DNA from: Pseudomonadota bacterium
Lineage (GTDB): Bacteria; Pseudomonadota; Alphaproteobacteria; Caulobacterales; Caulobacteraceae
DNA: 45,310 bases
NCBI GenBank assembly: GCA_023386645.1
Contig: JAEWJI010000017.1
Location: forward strand, 1-45,310
Direction of reading: 5' to 3'
Position 1 is the stretch's first letter. Each line of letters opens with the position of its first letter. The notes under the pieces were generated by a model, which was not told the DNA's origin, searched no databases, and saw only the letters and a list, made by a program, of their open reading frames with translations. Made by a program: the position numbers and the translations under genes. This document shows positions 27,383-34,743 of this stretch, piece by piece.

Positions 27383-28036
27383 CTAGTCGCGATCGGGCGC
27401 GCCGAGGGGGAAATAATGCCGGAACCGCCGGGCCTCATCGACGCATCGGGCGAAGGAGGGACGCGCCAGCAGCCGGGACCGATAGGCGATCAGGGCCCTG
27501 AACTGCTCGGGGATCCGATAGGTCCAGTCGGCGTAGAATAGCGAGGGCGCCGCCGCGCAGTCCGCCAGGGTGAAGGTGTCGCCGACCGCCCAGGTCCGGC
27601 TCTGCATCCGCACGTCCAGCCACGCATAGACGACGTCCAGCATCTGGCGCGCCTCCTCCACGCCGTGGGGGTCGCGCGCCTCGGCGGGACGCAGGGCGTC
27701 GAACACGAACTTTCCCTGGGGCGTCATGACGTAGTTGTCGAAGATCCGATCCAGCATCCTCACCTCGAGCGCCAGATCGGGATCGTCGGGGACCAGCTTG
27801 ATCGGGCCCGGATGATGGACCTGGAGGTACTCCACGATGATCGAGGCCTCCATCACGACCCGCTCCCCGTCGCGGAGGATGGGGAACCGCTTGAGCGGCC
27901 ACAGTTCGGCGAAGGTCTCGCCGACGCCGGCGTCCTCCAGCATGCGCAGGGAGAAAGGCACGTCGTTCTCGTAGAAGGCGATCAGGGCCTTCTGGCAGTA
28001 GGAAGAGAAGGGGTGGGCGAAGAGTTCGACGGTCAT
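27383..28036 (-). CDS. Glutathione S-transferase family protein
   Basis: The 217-residue protein has a thioredoxin-fold N-domain (VELFAHPFSSYCQKALIAFYEN, with the cis-Pro segment FPILRDGERVVMEASIIVEYL and its ES/AS glutathione contact) and an all-helical C-domain (WLDVRMQSRTWAVGDTFTLADCAAAPSLFYADW with the conserved N-capping DCA). It probably conjugates or reduces electrophiles with glutathione; the substrate is unknown. Its ATG overlaps the stop of the SRPBCC gene by 4 bases (ATGA), so it is the last gene of the arsR-SRPBCC-GST operon. Confidence 0.92.
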   Translation of the reverse strand: MTVELFAHPFSSYCQKALIAFYENDVPFSLRMLEDAGVGETFAELWPLKRFPILRDGERVVMEASIIVEYLQVHHPGPIKLVPDDPDLALEVRMLDRIFDNYVMTPQGKFVFDALRPAEARDPHGVEEARQMLDVVYAWLDVRMQSRTWAVGDTFTLADCAAAPSLFYADWTYRIPEQFRALIAYRSRLLARPSFARCVDEARRFRHYFPLGAPDRD

Positions 28037-28506
28037 GCGAACGCCGCCGGTTCGCGGCCTTCGAGCACGGCGACGAGGTTATCGACGTGCCAGCCGGTCC
28101 CATGCTCGCGGCCCCTGACCGCCTCGATCCCGCCGCTGAAATAGGAGCCCTGCTCGGTGTGGAGCAGACGCGTGCGGTCGCCCTCCGGCCGCAGCTCGAT
28201 GGTCTGAAGCGACACCGACAATTTGTCGTCGTTGTGGAACAGGTCGTAGACCAGCACGATCCGCTCGTTCTCGACGATGTCGTGATAGATCGCCTGGAAG
28301 TCGCTGATCAGCCCGCTCGGCCAGCGGGCGCGAAACCGCTCGGCGCCGCCCACCCGGAAATCGAGCGTCCGGTCCAACGTCTCGATCTCGGCCGGCGCTC
28401 TGAACCAAGCGGATTTGGCCTCGATGCTCACATAGGCGGCGAATACCCGGTCGGGGGGAGCGTTCACCGTCCGCTCGATGGTGAACATCGCATTGGTCAC
28501 GGTCAT
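28033..28506 (-). CDS. SRPBCC/AHSA1 family protein
   Basis: The 157-residue protein has the START-like SRPBCC fold of the AHSA1 (Aha1-like) family: FTIERTVNAPPDRVFAAYVS, a WFRAP segment, DFRVGGAERFRARW, then VYDLFHNDDKLSVSLQTIEL and a C-terminal helix GTGWHVDNLVAVLEG. Such small hydrophobic-ligand proteins are very often encoded next to ArsR regulators, as here. The exact ligand is unknown. It shares ATGA overlaps with arsR upstream (28503-28506) and the GST gene downstream (28033-28036), so the three are translated as a unit. A longer frame to 28593 is the shadow of arsR. Confidence 0.9.
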   Translation of the reverse strand: MTVTNAMFTIERTVNAPPDRVFAAYVSIEAKSAWFRAPAEIETLDRTLDFRVGGAERFRARWPSGLISDFQAIYHDIVENERIVLVYDLFHNDDKLSVSLQTIELRPEGDRTRLLHTEQGSYFSGGIEAVRGREHGTGWHVDNLVAVLEGREPAAFA

Positions 28507-28847
28507 CGGCTGTCCTTCTTCGCGTCGGCCGCCAGATAGGCGTCCAGCTGGTCGTACTGCTGCTCCCAGAAGCGTTTGCGGTCCGCGACCCAACGTTCGA
28601 CCTGGGTGATCGCGCCGGGGTCCAGGGTGCAGGTGCGCACCCGGCCGAGCTTCCGGCTGCGCACGAGGCCCGCCTCCTCCAGCACCTTCAGGTGCTGGGT
28701 CACGGCGGACAGGGTCATGGGCAGGGGCTCGGCCAGTTCGCTGACCGTCGCGGGTCCCCGGCTCAGGCGCTCGACCATCAGCCGCCGCGCCGGCTCGGCC
28801 AGGGCGTGGAAGGCGCGATCGACGGGCTCTGTTCGATACTGAAGCAT
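28503..28847 (-). CDS. ArsR/SmtB-family winged-helix regulator
   Basis: The 114-residue protein has a winged helix (DRAFHALAEPARRLMVERLS, SELAEPLPMTLSAVTQHLKVLEEAGLV over about 10-60). The metal-binding ELCVCDL-type motif of ArsR/SmtB metal sensors is absent, and the linkage to an SRPBCC gene suggests the non-metal subgroup that pairs with AHSA1 proteins. ATG 28847 lies inside a 26-base dyad (28835-28860), so the protein may block its own expression. A GTG at 28865 would add six residues. First gene of the operon with SRPBCC and GST, overlapping the next gene by ATGA. Confidence 0.92.
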   Translation of the reverse strand: MLQYRTEPVDRAFHALAEPARRLMVERLSRGPATVSELAEPLPMTLSAVTQHLKVLEEAGLVRSRKLGRVRTCTLDPGAITQVERWVADRKRFWEQQYDQLDAYLAADAKKDSR

Positions 28848-28860
28848 TGACTTAAGTATC
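28835..28860. promoter_or_regulatory. Candidate ArsR-family operator dyad over the arsR start codon
   Basis: GATACT-G-AAG, six-base centre CATTGA, CTT-A-AGTATC: two 9-base half-sites that match perfectly apart from one unpaired base each. The centre contains the reverse complement of the arsR ATG (28845-28847). AT-rich dyads of this size over the promoter or start are typical ArsR-family operators, so autoregulation of the three-gene operon is likely. Binding is inferred. Confidence 0.6.
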
Positions 28861-28902
28861 ACCACATGGAGCTACCGCCGTCAATCCGGAGGTGTGATGG
28901 GG

Positions 28903-30183
28903 CTAGACGGTCTCGAGGCCGTAGGCGGCGTGCAGCGCGCGCACGGCCAGTTCGGCGTAGGCAGCGTCGATCAGGACGCTGATCTTGATCTCGGAGGTCG
29001 ATATCGCCTGGAACTTGATCCCCTTGTCGGCGAGCGCCCTGAACATGGTCTGGGCGACGCCGGCATGGCTGCGCATGCCGACCCCGACGACCGACACCTT
29101 GGCCACGTCCTCGTCGACGCGGATCTCCTCGAACCCCACCTCGGCCTTGGCCGCGCGCATCAGTTCGGCGGCCTTCTGGGCGTCGCGCCGGCCGGTGGTG
29201 AAGGTCAGGTTGACCGTACCCTCGGTGCGGGCCTGGCCCTGGACGATCATGTCGACGTTGACGTTGGCTTCCGCCAGCCGGGTGAACACGTCCGCCGGCG
29301 CCTCGGTGCGGTCCGACAGTCCCAACAGGGTGATCCGGGCCTCGTCACGGCTCATGGTCACGCCGGACACGATGCGTTTTTCCACGATCTCCTCCTCGTC
29401 GCAGATCAGGGTGCCGGCGACCGCCGGAAGATTTCCGTTCTCGTCGGGCTCGGTGAAGCTGGACAGCACCCGCACCGGCACGCGCCTGGCCATCGCCAGT
29501 TCGACCGAGCGGGTCTGGAGCACCTTGGCCCCGAGCGAGGCCATCTCGAGCATCTCCTCATAGGAGACCCTCTCCAGCCTGCGGGCCCGGCTCTCGATGC
29601 GAGGGTCGGTGGTGTAGACGCCATCCACGTCCGTGTAGATGTCGCACGGGCAGTCCAGGGCCGCCGCCACCGCCACCGCCGAGGTGTCCGATCCGCCACG
29701 GCCCAAGGTGGTGATCCGGCCCCCACGGGTGACGCCCTGGAACCCCGGCACGACCGCGATTTCGCCTCCGTCCAGCGCCGCGCCCAGCACCTCGCCCGGC
29801 ACGTCCTCGATCCGGGCGCGGCCATGCGCCTCGTCCGTCAGGATCGGGATCTGCCAGCCCATCCAGGAGCGGGCGTTCAGCCCCATGTTCCGCAGGGTCA
29901 GGGCCAAAAGGCCGGAGGTGACCTGTTCGCCCGAGGCCACCACCACGTCGTATTCGTCGTCCGATGACGGCAGGCCCTCGGCCGCCGGACCCGCACCGTC
30001 CGTCCAGGCCACCAGCTCGTTGGTCTTGCCCGCCATGGCCGAGACAACCACCGCCACGCGCTTTCCGGCCCGCGCCTCGGCGGCCACGATCCGGGCGGCC
30101 CTTCGGATGCGCTCGAGATCGCCCATCGAGGTGCCGCCGAATTTCATCACCAGTCTGGAGGCGGGGCTGGCGGGGCGCGTCAT
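28903..30183 (-). CDS. lysC: Aspartate kinase
   Basis: LysC phosphorylates aspartate, feeding lysine, threonine, methionine and cell-wall diaminopimelate; the product goes to Asd (378-1424). The 426-residue protein shows the ATP-site KFGGTS with K14, VVSAMAGKTNEL, TLGRGGSDTSAVAVAAAL, YTDVDGVYTTDPR, and two C-terminal ACT domains (VTMSRDEARITLLGL and VAKVSVVGVGMRSHAGV) that should sense lysine and threonine. Length fits the alphaproteobacterial monofunctional type. It is transcribed away from ubiG with a 55-base spacer, and toward the arsR operon and ptsP. Confidence 0.97.
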   Translation of the reverse strand: MTRPASPASRLVMKFGGTSMGDLERIRRAARIVAAEARAGKRVAVVVSAMAGKTNELVAWTDGAGPAAEGLPSSDDEYDVVVASGEQVTSGLLALTLRNMGLNARSWMGWQIPILTDEAHGRARIEDVPGEVLGAALDGGEIAVVPGFQGVTRGGRITTLGRGGSDTSAVAVAAALDCPCDIYTDVDGVYTTDPRIESRARRLERVSYEEMLEMASLGAKVLQTRSVELAMARRVPVRVLSSFTEPDENGNLPAVAGTLICDEEEIVEKRIVSGVTMSRDEARITLLGLSDRTEAPADVFTRLAEANVNVDMIVQGQARTEGTVNLTFTTGRRDAQKAAELMRAAKAEVGFEEIRVDEDVAKVSVVGVGMRSHAGVAQTMFRALADKGIKFQAISTSEIKISVLIDAAYAELAVRALHAAYGLETV

Positions 30184-30238
30184 CGTGGCGGGTCGCCTCC
30201 GGCTTGCGTGAAGGGCTCGCGCGGTTCATGCCCGGGCC

Positions 30239-31039
30239 ATGTCCGCTTCTAGCGAGCCCACCCTTTCAAGCAATCCCCAAGGCGGGACTTCTGGCGAAGG
30301 CGCGCGCGGCGCCTCCATTGACCCGGCCGATGTCGCCCGCTTTTCCGCCCAGGCGGCCGACTGGTGGGACCCCAGGGGGCCGTTCGCGCCCCTGCACCGG
30401 TTCAACCCCGCCCGGCTCCGGCTGATCCGCGACCAGGCCGCCGCACGGTTTGGTCGGGATATTCGCGCGCGCGCCCCCTTCGAGGGCTTGCGCCTGCTCG
30501 ACATCGGCTGCGGCGGCGGACTGATCGCGGAGCCCATGCGACGCCTCGGGTTCGAGGTCACCGCCATCGACGCCTCGTCCGAAGGGGTGGGCGCGGCCCG
30601 TGCCCATGCGGCCGAGATGGGGCTTGAGATCGATTACCGCGCCTCGACCGCCGAACAGTTGGCGGAGCAGGGGGCGGGGCCGTTCGATGTCGTCCTGGCG
30701 CTGGAGGTGGTCGAACACGTCGCCGACCCGGCCGCCTTCCTGGCGACCTGCGCCGCCCTGGTCGCGCCCGGCGGGATGCTGGCCGTGATGACCCTGAACC
30801 GGAACCTCAAGTCGCTGGCGCTGGGAAAGGTGGCAGCGGAATACATTTTGCGCTGGGTCCCCGCCGGCACCCACGACTGGCGCCAGTTCCTGAAGCCGGA
30901 GGAGGTCCGCGCGATGCTGGCGCCAACCGGACTTCAGGTCTCCGGGCCCTTCGGTCTCGCGCTCGACATCCGGTCGGGCCAGTGGAGCCCCTCGGCGGAC
31001 GCGGACGTCAACTACACGATGATCGCCACCCGCGACTGA
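30239..31039 (+). CDS. ubiG: Ubiquinone biosynthesis O-methyltransferase UbiG
   Basis: UbiG performs both O-methylations in ubiquinone synthesis. The 266-residue protein has the family start DVARFSAQAADWWDPRGPFAPLHRFNPARL split across about 25-60, SAM motif I LLDIGCGGGLIAEPMRRLG, VTAIDAS, the ALEVVEHVADPAAFL acidic stretch, and RWVPAGTHDWRQFLKPEEV near the end, which is diagnostic. The N-terminal 22 residues are Ser/Gly-rich and may be disordered. It is divergent from lysC, a common alphaproteobacterial arrangement, and not in an operon with other ubi genes here. Confidence 0.96.
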   Translation: MSASSEPTLSSNPQGGTSGEGARGASIDPADVARFSAQAADWWDPRGPFAPLHRFNPARLRLIRDQAAARFGRDIRARAPFEGLRLLDIGCGGGLIAEPMRRLGFEVTAIDASSEGVGAARAHAAEMGLEIDYRASTAEQLAEQGAGPFDVVLALEVVEHVADPAAFLATCAALVAPGGMLAVMTLNRNLKSLALGKVAAEYILRWVPAGTHDWRQFLKPEEVRAMLAPTGLQVSGPFGLALDIRSGQWSPSADADVNYTMIATRD

Positions 31040-31147
31040 CCGCGTCTTACCGAGAATTCATCCACCTTTCCGACTTGTAAGGCGACAAGCGTGGCCGTGA
31101 GGTGAGATAGGGCCGGCATCTCATCCATCCTGATAGGAGCCCTCCCC

Positions 31148-31378
31148 ATGCGTCGCCTTCTCGTCCTCGCCGCCACGTCGTGCGCCCTCCTGACCTCGGC
31201 CTGCGTCACCGTCATCGACGCGGCCGACGACGACAACCACGTGAACTGGAAGGGCGCCAACGCCCAGCCGTTCGACACGGCCTACGCCGCCTGCCGCGCG
31301 TCCGAAGGCCGCGACCCGACCAGCCGCGGCTTCGCCAACTGCATGGCCGACAAAGGCTGGAGCCGCGACGATCGCTAG
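31148..31378 (+). CDS. Small lipoprotein of unknown function
   Basis: The 76-residue product has a short signal peptide ending ALLTSAC with C19 as likely lipidated residue (lipobox TSA-C, not ideal at -3). The mature part contains two cysteines in YAACRASEGRDPTSRGFANCMADKGW, spaced 16 residues apart, a pattern seen in other short Caulobacterales envelope proteins. No named family recognised. ATG 31148 has GGAG 9 bases upstream. A small inverted repeat TGAGAT/ATCTCA (31103-31123) lies in the leader. It converges with the GNAT gene 7 bases away. Confidence 0.75.
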   Translation: MRRLLVLAATSCALLTSACVTVIDAADDDNHVNWKGANAQPFDTAYAACRASEGRDPTSRGFANCMADKGWSRDDR

Positions 31379-31385
31379 GTCTGAG

Positions 31386-31919
31386 CTATAGCGGCCGGAC
31401 CATGTAACGTGCGTCCGACCCATAGCTGGCCAGCTTGTCCGCCATCCCCGGCGGGGTCTCGGCGGCGAACCCGAGCCGTTCCCAGACGGGGGCGGCGCGA
31501 TTGACCGCCACCAAGGTCAGGGCTGGCCAGCCATCGGAGCGCGCCTGATCGACCAGCCGTTCGACGATCGGCCGGGCCTGACCCGCCCCCCGGGCCCAGG
31601 GGGCGAGCGCCAGGTCGTGCAGATAGAGGACGTCCGCCCCCGGAGGCAGCGCGTCCAGGCAGGTGTTCAGAAGCGGCGCCTCGTCCTTGCGATAGGGATA
31701 GGCGACCAGATAGCCCGCCACCGCTCCGTCGCCCGCGGCGAGAACGAAACAGCCACGCGGATAAAGCATCAGCCGGTTCTCGAAGCAGGCCCGGTCTTCC
31801 GGATGATCCGAAAAGGCCTCTCTCGCCACCTCGACCACCCCATCCAGATCGCCCGCGGCCATCGGCCGCCAGGTCAGGCGGGGCAGCGGCTGTTCAGCGG
31901 CGCCGATCGAAAGCTCCAT
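31386..31919 (-). CDS. GNAT family N-acetyltransferase
   Basis: The 177-residue protein has the GNAT core: LTWRPMAAGDLDGVVEVAREAF at the start, GAVAGYLVAYPY (beta 4), YLHDLALAPWARGAGQARPIVERLVDQA with the acetyl-CoA loop (here R-G-A-G-Q-A, close to the Q/RxxGxG/A pattern), and LVAVNRAAPVWERLGF. The substrate is unknown. Its start at 31919 lies 46 bases inside the 3' end of the upstream DUF6265 gene, an unusually long same-strand overlap; an ATG at 31862 would remove the overlap but cut the first strand. Last gene in the comF-to-GNAT run. Confidence 0.9.
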   Translation of the reverse strand: MELSIGAAEQPLPRLTWRPMAAGDLDGVVEVAREAFSDHPEDRACFENRLMLYPRGCFVLAAGDGAVAGYLVAYPYRKDEAPLLNTCLDALPPGADVLYLHDLALAPWARGAGQARPIVERLVDQARSDGWPALTLVAVNRAAPVWERLGFAAETPPGMADKLASYGSDARYMVRPL

Positions 31920-32332
31920 TCCACGCTCCGCGCCTCTCCTTCAATCACCCCATCGATCCGGGCCGTGAGGCGGTCGCCATCGCGCTGATAGCGGATGTGA
32001 TGCGGGAAATCGTTCTCAGGATTCGAGAAGATGACATGCGACGCCCCTGCCTCGGTCATCACGAATACGGTCGGCGGCATGCCTGAGGGCTGCGCTACAT
32101 AGGCGAAACCTTGGGAAGTCGGACCGATGTGCGACACCTCGAACCCCGGCTCGCCCGATGGCGACACGACCAGAGCCCAGCCGACCATGAGACCGGCGCG
32201 GGGATCGCTCCAGGCTTCCGACGCTTCACGTCCGTTGGAGCAGTCCAGCCAGTAACCGCTCATCCATGACAGATCGGGCGCGGCCGGTGTCGTTGTCTGC
32301 AGGGCCAAGGCCGCGGCAAGCGTAGCGAACAT
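31874..32332 (-). CDS. DUF6265 family exported protein
   Basis: The 152-residue product begins with a signal-like segment (FATLAAALALQTTTPAAP) and then has the DUF6265 pattern: LSWMSGYWLDC, EAWSDPRAGLMVGWALVV, FEVSHIG, AYVAQPSGMPPTVF, ASHVIFSNPENDFPHHIRYQRDGDRLTARIDG and a final VEWSFR strand. The fold is a lipocalin-like barrel and no function is established. ATG 32332 has GGAGG 5 bases upstream and is preferred to the frame start at 32344. The last 46 bases overlap the GNAT gene. Confidence 0.85.
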   Translation of the reverse strand: MFATLAAALALQTTTPAAPDLSWMSGYWLDCSNGREASEAWSDPRAGLMVGWALVVSPSGEPGFEVSHIGPTSQGFAYVAQPSGMPPTVFVMTEAGASHVIFSNPENDFPHHIRYQRDGDRLTARIDGVIEGEARSVEWSFRSAPLNSRCPA

Positions 32333-32369
32333 TGCATCCTCCATTCAGCCCCCAGCGGCGAACAGGACT

Positions 32370-33194
32370 CTAGGCCAGGTGCGGCGCACCGGGCTTGTAG
32401 GATTGCGACGCGATGGCCCGCGCCAGCTCGACCTGCTCGCGCGCCCATTCGGTCGCGGTGCAGCCGGGGAAGCGGCGGAAGTCCCGCGCCAGCTGCGGCT
32501 GATCGAAATAGCCGGCCTCCAGTCCGGCTTCCAGCCAGGTCGGGGCCTCGTCACCCAGGACTCGATCGAACACCACCCGAAAACGAACGATCGACCGCAG
32601 CATGCGCGGCGAAACTCCGACGCGGTCGGCGAAGGCGCGTTGCAGGGTGCGGGCGGCTGCCGAATCGCGTGGCGGCGACAGGTCACCCGCCTCAATCGCC
32701 TCGATCTCCGAACGGACGGCAGGGTCGATGCGCCAGCCCACGCGATGACGTTCGTCGTCAAGCCACTCCAGCATCCGCCAGGCCTGCCCCTCGGGATCGC
32801 CGGGCGACGGCCGAAGCCCGCGAAGCCGGCCGACCACATCGATACGCCGGTCGGTCGCTCCAGCAAGGGGCGCGCCCAGCCAGTCGCGCGCGCCATCCGG
32901 ATGGAATCGCACCGCCACCAGCTCGACTGGTCCAACCGGGCGGATCGCGATGGGCCGGGTCATCTGGCCCGCGAAGATGGCGCTCGGCTGCAGACGAAAG
33001 ACCCCGTCCGGCCCGTCCTCCTCATAGGGTGAACCCAGGTCGAGGATCAACTCGGGACACCCGTCTGGCGCGATCCGCTGAACCACCGACGACGGGTTTG
33101 GGGCCGCGTAGGTCCAGGCCTTGCGCACCCAAGGTCTCAAGGGCTCGGGCGGCTCAAACTCGTGGTAGCGTTCCCCCTCCCCACGGCGGGTCAA
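32370..33194 (-). CDS. AraC-family transcriptional regulator
   Basis: The 274-residue protein has a DUF6597-like N-domain (YHEFEPPEPLRPWVRKAW, VQRIAPDGCPELILDLG, AIFAGQMTRPIAIRPVGPVELVAVRFHPDGARDWLG over about 8-110) and a C-terminal AraC double helix-turn-helix (LQRAFADRVGVSPRMLRSIVRF, EAGYFDQPQLARDFRRFPGCTATEW). The start is inferred: no ATG precedes the domain, but TTG 33194 overlaps the DUF1178 stop as TTGA, the same coupling style as neighbouring ATGA overlaps, with AAGG 4 bases upstream. The ligand is unknown. Confidence 0.88.
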   Translation of the reverse strand: MTRRGEGERYHEFEPPEPLRPWVRKAWTYAAPNPSSVVQRIAPDGCPELILDLGSPYEEDGPDGVFRLQPSAIFAGQMTRPIAIRPVGPVELVAVRFHPDGARDWLGAPLAGATDRRIDVVGRLRGLRPSPGDPEGQAWRMLEWLDDERHRVGWRIDPAVRSEIEAIEAGDLSPPRDSAAARTLQRAFADRVGVSPRMLRSIVRFRVVFDRVLGDEAPTWLEAGLEAGYFDQPQLARDFRRFPGCTATEWAREQVELARAIASQSYKPGAPHLA

Positions 33195-33622
33195 TTGACC
33201 TTGCCGGGGTCCGGCGGCGGGGGTGGCAGAGGGGCGCAGGGCACGCCATCCTCCTTGAGCTTCTTCACCTCCGCCGGCGTCGCCTCGCCGTAGATCTCGC
33301 GCTTCTCGGACCGGCCCTCGTGAATGTCGCGGGCCTCGCGGGCGAAGGCGTCGCCGACGTAGTCGAAGTTCTGTTCGACATGGCTGCGCACCTCGCGGGC
33401 GGCCTGCATCATCATCGACTGCATCCGGGCCATGTCGGGCGCGGCGGGCTGGCGTTTCGTGCCGGAAACGGCCGGGGCCATGATCTGTTTGCGCACCGCG
33501 CGCGAAGCGCAGACCGGGCATTCGACCAGGCCGCGCTCCGTCTGTTCGTCATAGGCGGACGAGGAGGCGAACCAGGCCTCGAAGCCGTGCTCCTGGTCGC
33601 AGGCGAGGGCGTAGCGGATCAT
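33191..33622 (-). CDS. DUF1178 family protein
   Basis: The 143-residue protein has the DUF1178 start MIRYALACDQEHGFEAWFASSSAYDEQ with C8, and VECPVCASRAVRKQIMAPAV with C35/C38, a likely half zinc ribbon. A helical stretch (ARMQSMMMQAAREVRSHVEQNFDYVGDAFAREARDIHEGR over about 65-104) and a Pro-rich end follow. Found in most Alphaproteobacteria beside the nitrilase and glutaredoxin genes; its function is unknown. ATGA overlap with the nitrilase gene and TTGA overlap with the AraC gene. Confidence 0.9.
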   Translation of the reverse strand: MIRYALACDQEHGFEAWFASSSAYDEQTERGLVECPVCASRAVRKQIMAPAVSGTKRQPAAPDMARMQSMMMQAAREVRSHVEQNFDYVGDAFAREARDIHEGRSEKREIYGEATPAEVKKLKEDGVPCAPLPPPPPDPGKVN

Positions 33623-34461
33623 GCGTCGGGCGGTGCGAATTCGCGGTCGTGGGTCAGGGCCGGGATCGAGCGTCGCGCCTTGGCGACGGCGTCCAGGTCG
33701 AGATCGGCGAAAAGCACGCCCGGCGCGTCATTGTCCAGTTTGGCGATCAGCTCGCCCCAGGGGCCGATTACGGTGGAACGGCCCCAGGTGCGCCGGCCAT
33801 CCTCGTGCTCGCCGCCCTGGGCCGGAGCCAGGATGAAGGCGCCGGTCTCGATGGCCCGGGCCCGCAGCAGGACCTCCCAATGGGCCTGGCCGGTCGGAAC
33901 GGTGAAGGCGGCGGGCACGGCGATCAGGCTCGCGCCCGCCTTGGCCAGCTGGCGGAACAGATGCGGGAAGCGCACGTCGTAGCAAACCGTCAGGCCCAAC
34001 CGGCCCCAGGGCGTCTCTGCAACCGCCGCACGATCGCCCGGCCGGATGTTGCTGCTCTCCCGATAGCTCTCGCCGTTCTCCAGATCGACGTCGAAGACAT
34101 GCAGCTTGTCGTAACGCGCGGTGATCCGGCCCCGATCGTCGATCAGCAAAGACCGGTTGGCCGCGCGGGGATCATCGCCCGCCCCCCAGCGCACGATGGC
34201 CGAACCAATGAGAATCCAGACCCCGAGCTCCGCCGCCAAGGCCCGAAGCCCCGCCACGGCCGGGTCGTCCGCCTCATCGACGATGGTGCTCGCCCGGCGG
34301 TCTCTTCTCTGCTCCAGCAGGTTCGTGCCCTCGGGCGTCAGGATCAGCCTGGCCCCGCCGGCCGCCGCCTCGCGGATCAGCGGCTCGACGTGCGCCAGCC
34401 CCGCGTCCGCCGTCGCCGGCGTACGGGTCTGGACCAGGGCGATCCTCAGGGTTTGGCCCAT
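33619..34461 (-). CDS. Carbon-nitrogen hydrolase (Nit family)
   Basis: The 280-residue protein is a nitrilase-superfamily amidase with the catalytic triad in view: Glu in LILTPEGTNLL, Lys in RYDKLHVFDVDLENGESYRES, and Cys in GLTVCYDVRFPHLFR. VPAAFTVPTGQAHWEVLLRARAIE is also typical for Nit1/NIT2-like enzymes, which deaminate the side product deaminated glutathione or omega-amides. The neighbouring glutaredoxin gene fits glutathione metabolism. Start at ATG 34461 directly abuts the grxC stop; its own stop overlaps DUF1178. Confidence 0.93.
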   Translation of the reverse strand: MGQTLRIALVQTRTPATADAGLAHVEPLIREAAAGGARLILTPEGTNLLEQRRDRRASTIVDEADDPAVAGLRALAAELGVWILIGSAIVRWGAGDDPRAANRSLLIDDRGRITARYDKLHVFDVDLENGESYRESSNIRPGDRAAVAETPWGRLGLTVCYDVRFPHLFRQLAKAGASLIAVPAAFTVPTGQAHWEVLLRARAIETGAFILAPAQGGEHEDGRRTWGRSTVIGPWGELIAKLDNDAPGVLFADLDLDAVAKARRSIPALTHDREFAPPDA

Positions 34462-34719
34462 TCAGGCGGCCAGCAGGGGATCCAGCCCGCCGCGCCGGTC
34501 CAGCGCATGCAGGTCGTCGGACCCGCCGATATGCTTTCCGTCGATGAAGATCTGGGGGAAGGTCATCCGCCCGCCGGACTTCTGGACCATCTCGGCCTTC
34601 TTCTCGGGATCGTTGGAGGCGACGATCTCGGTATACTCGGCGCCCTTGCGGTCCAGCAGGCCCATGGCCGCGTGGCAATAGGGGCAGCCCGGCTTGGTGT
34701 AGATGACGATCTCGGCCAT
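34462..34719 (-). CDS. grxC: Glutaredoxin 3
   Basis: The 85-residue dithiol glutaredoxin has the CPYC active site (C12, C15 in YTKPGCPYCHAAM), the TFPQIFIDGKHIGGSDDLHAL segment with the cis-proline, and the glutathione-binding GG-DD motif. It reduces disulfides and protein-glutathione adducts in the cytoplasm, with electrons from glutathione. Size is right for GrxC. Its gene lies between comF and the nitrilase, with no bases between its stop and the nitrilase start. Confidence 0.96.
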   Translation of the reverse strand: MAEIVIYTKPGCPYCHAAMGLLDRKGAEYTEIVASNDPEKKAEMVQKSGGRMTFPQIFIDGKHIGGSDDLHALDRRGGLDPLLAA

Positions 34720-34743
34720 GGGATCTCCTGTCGACTAGCCGCT

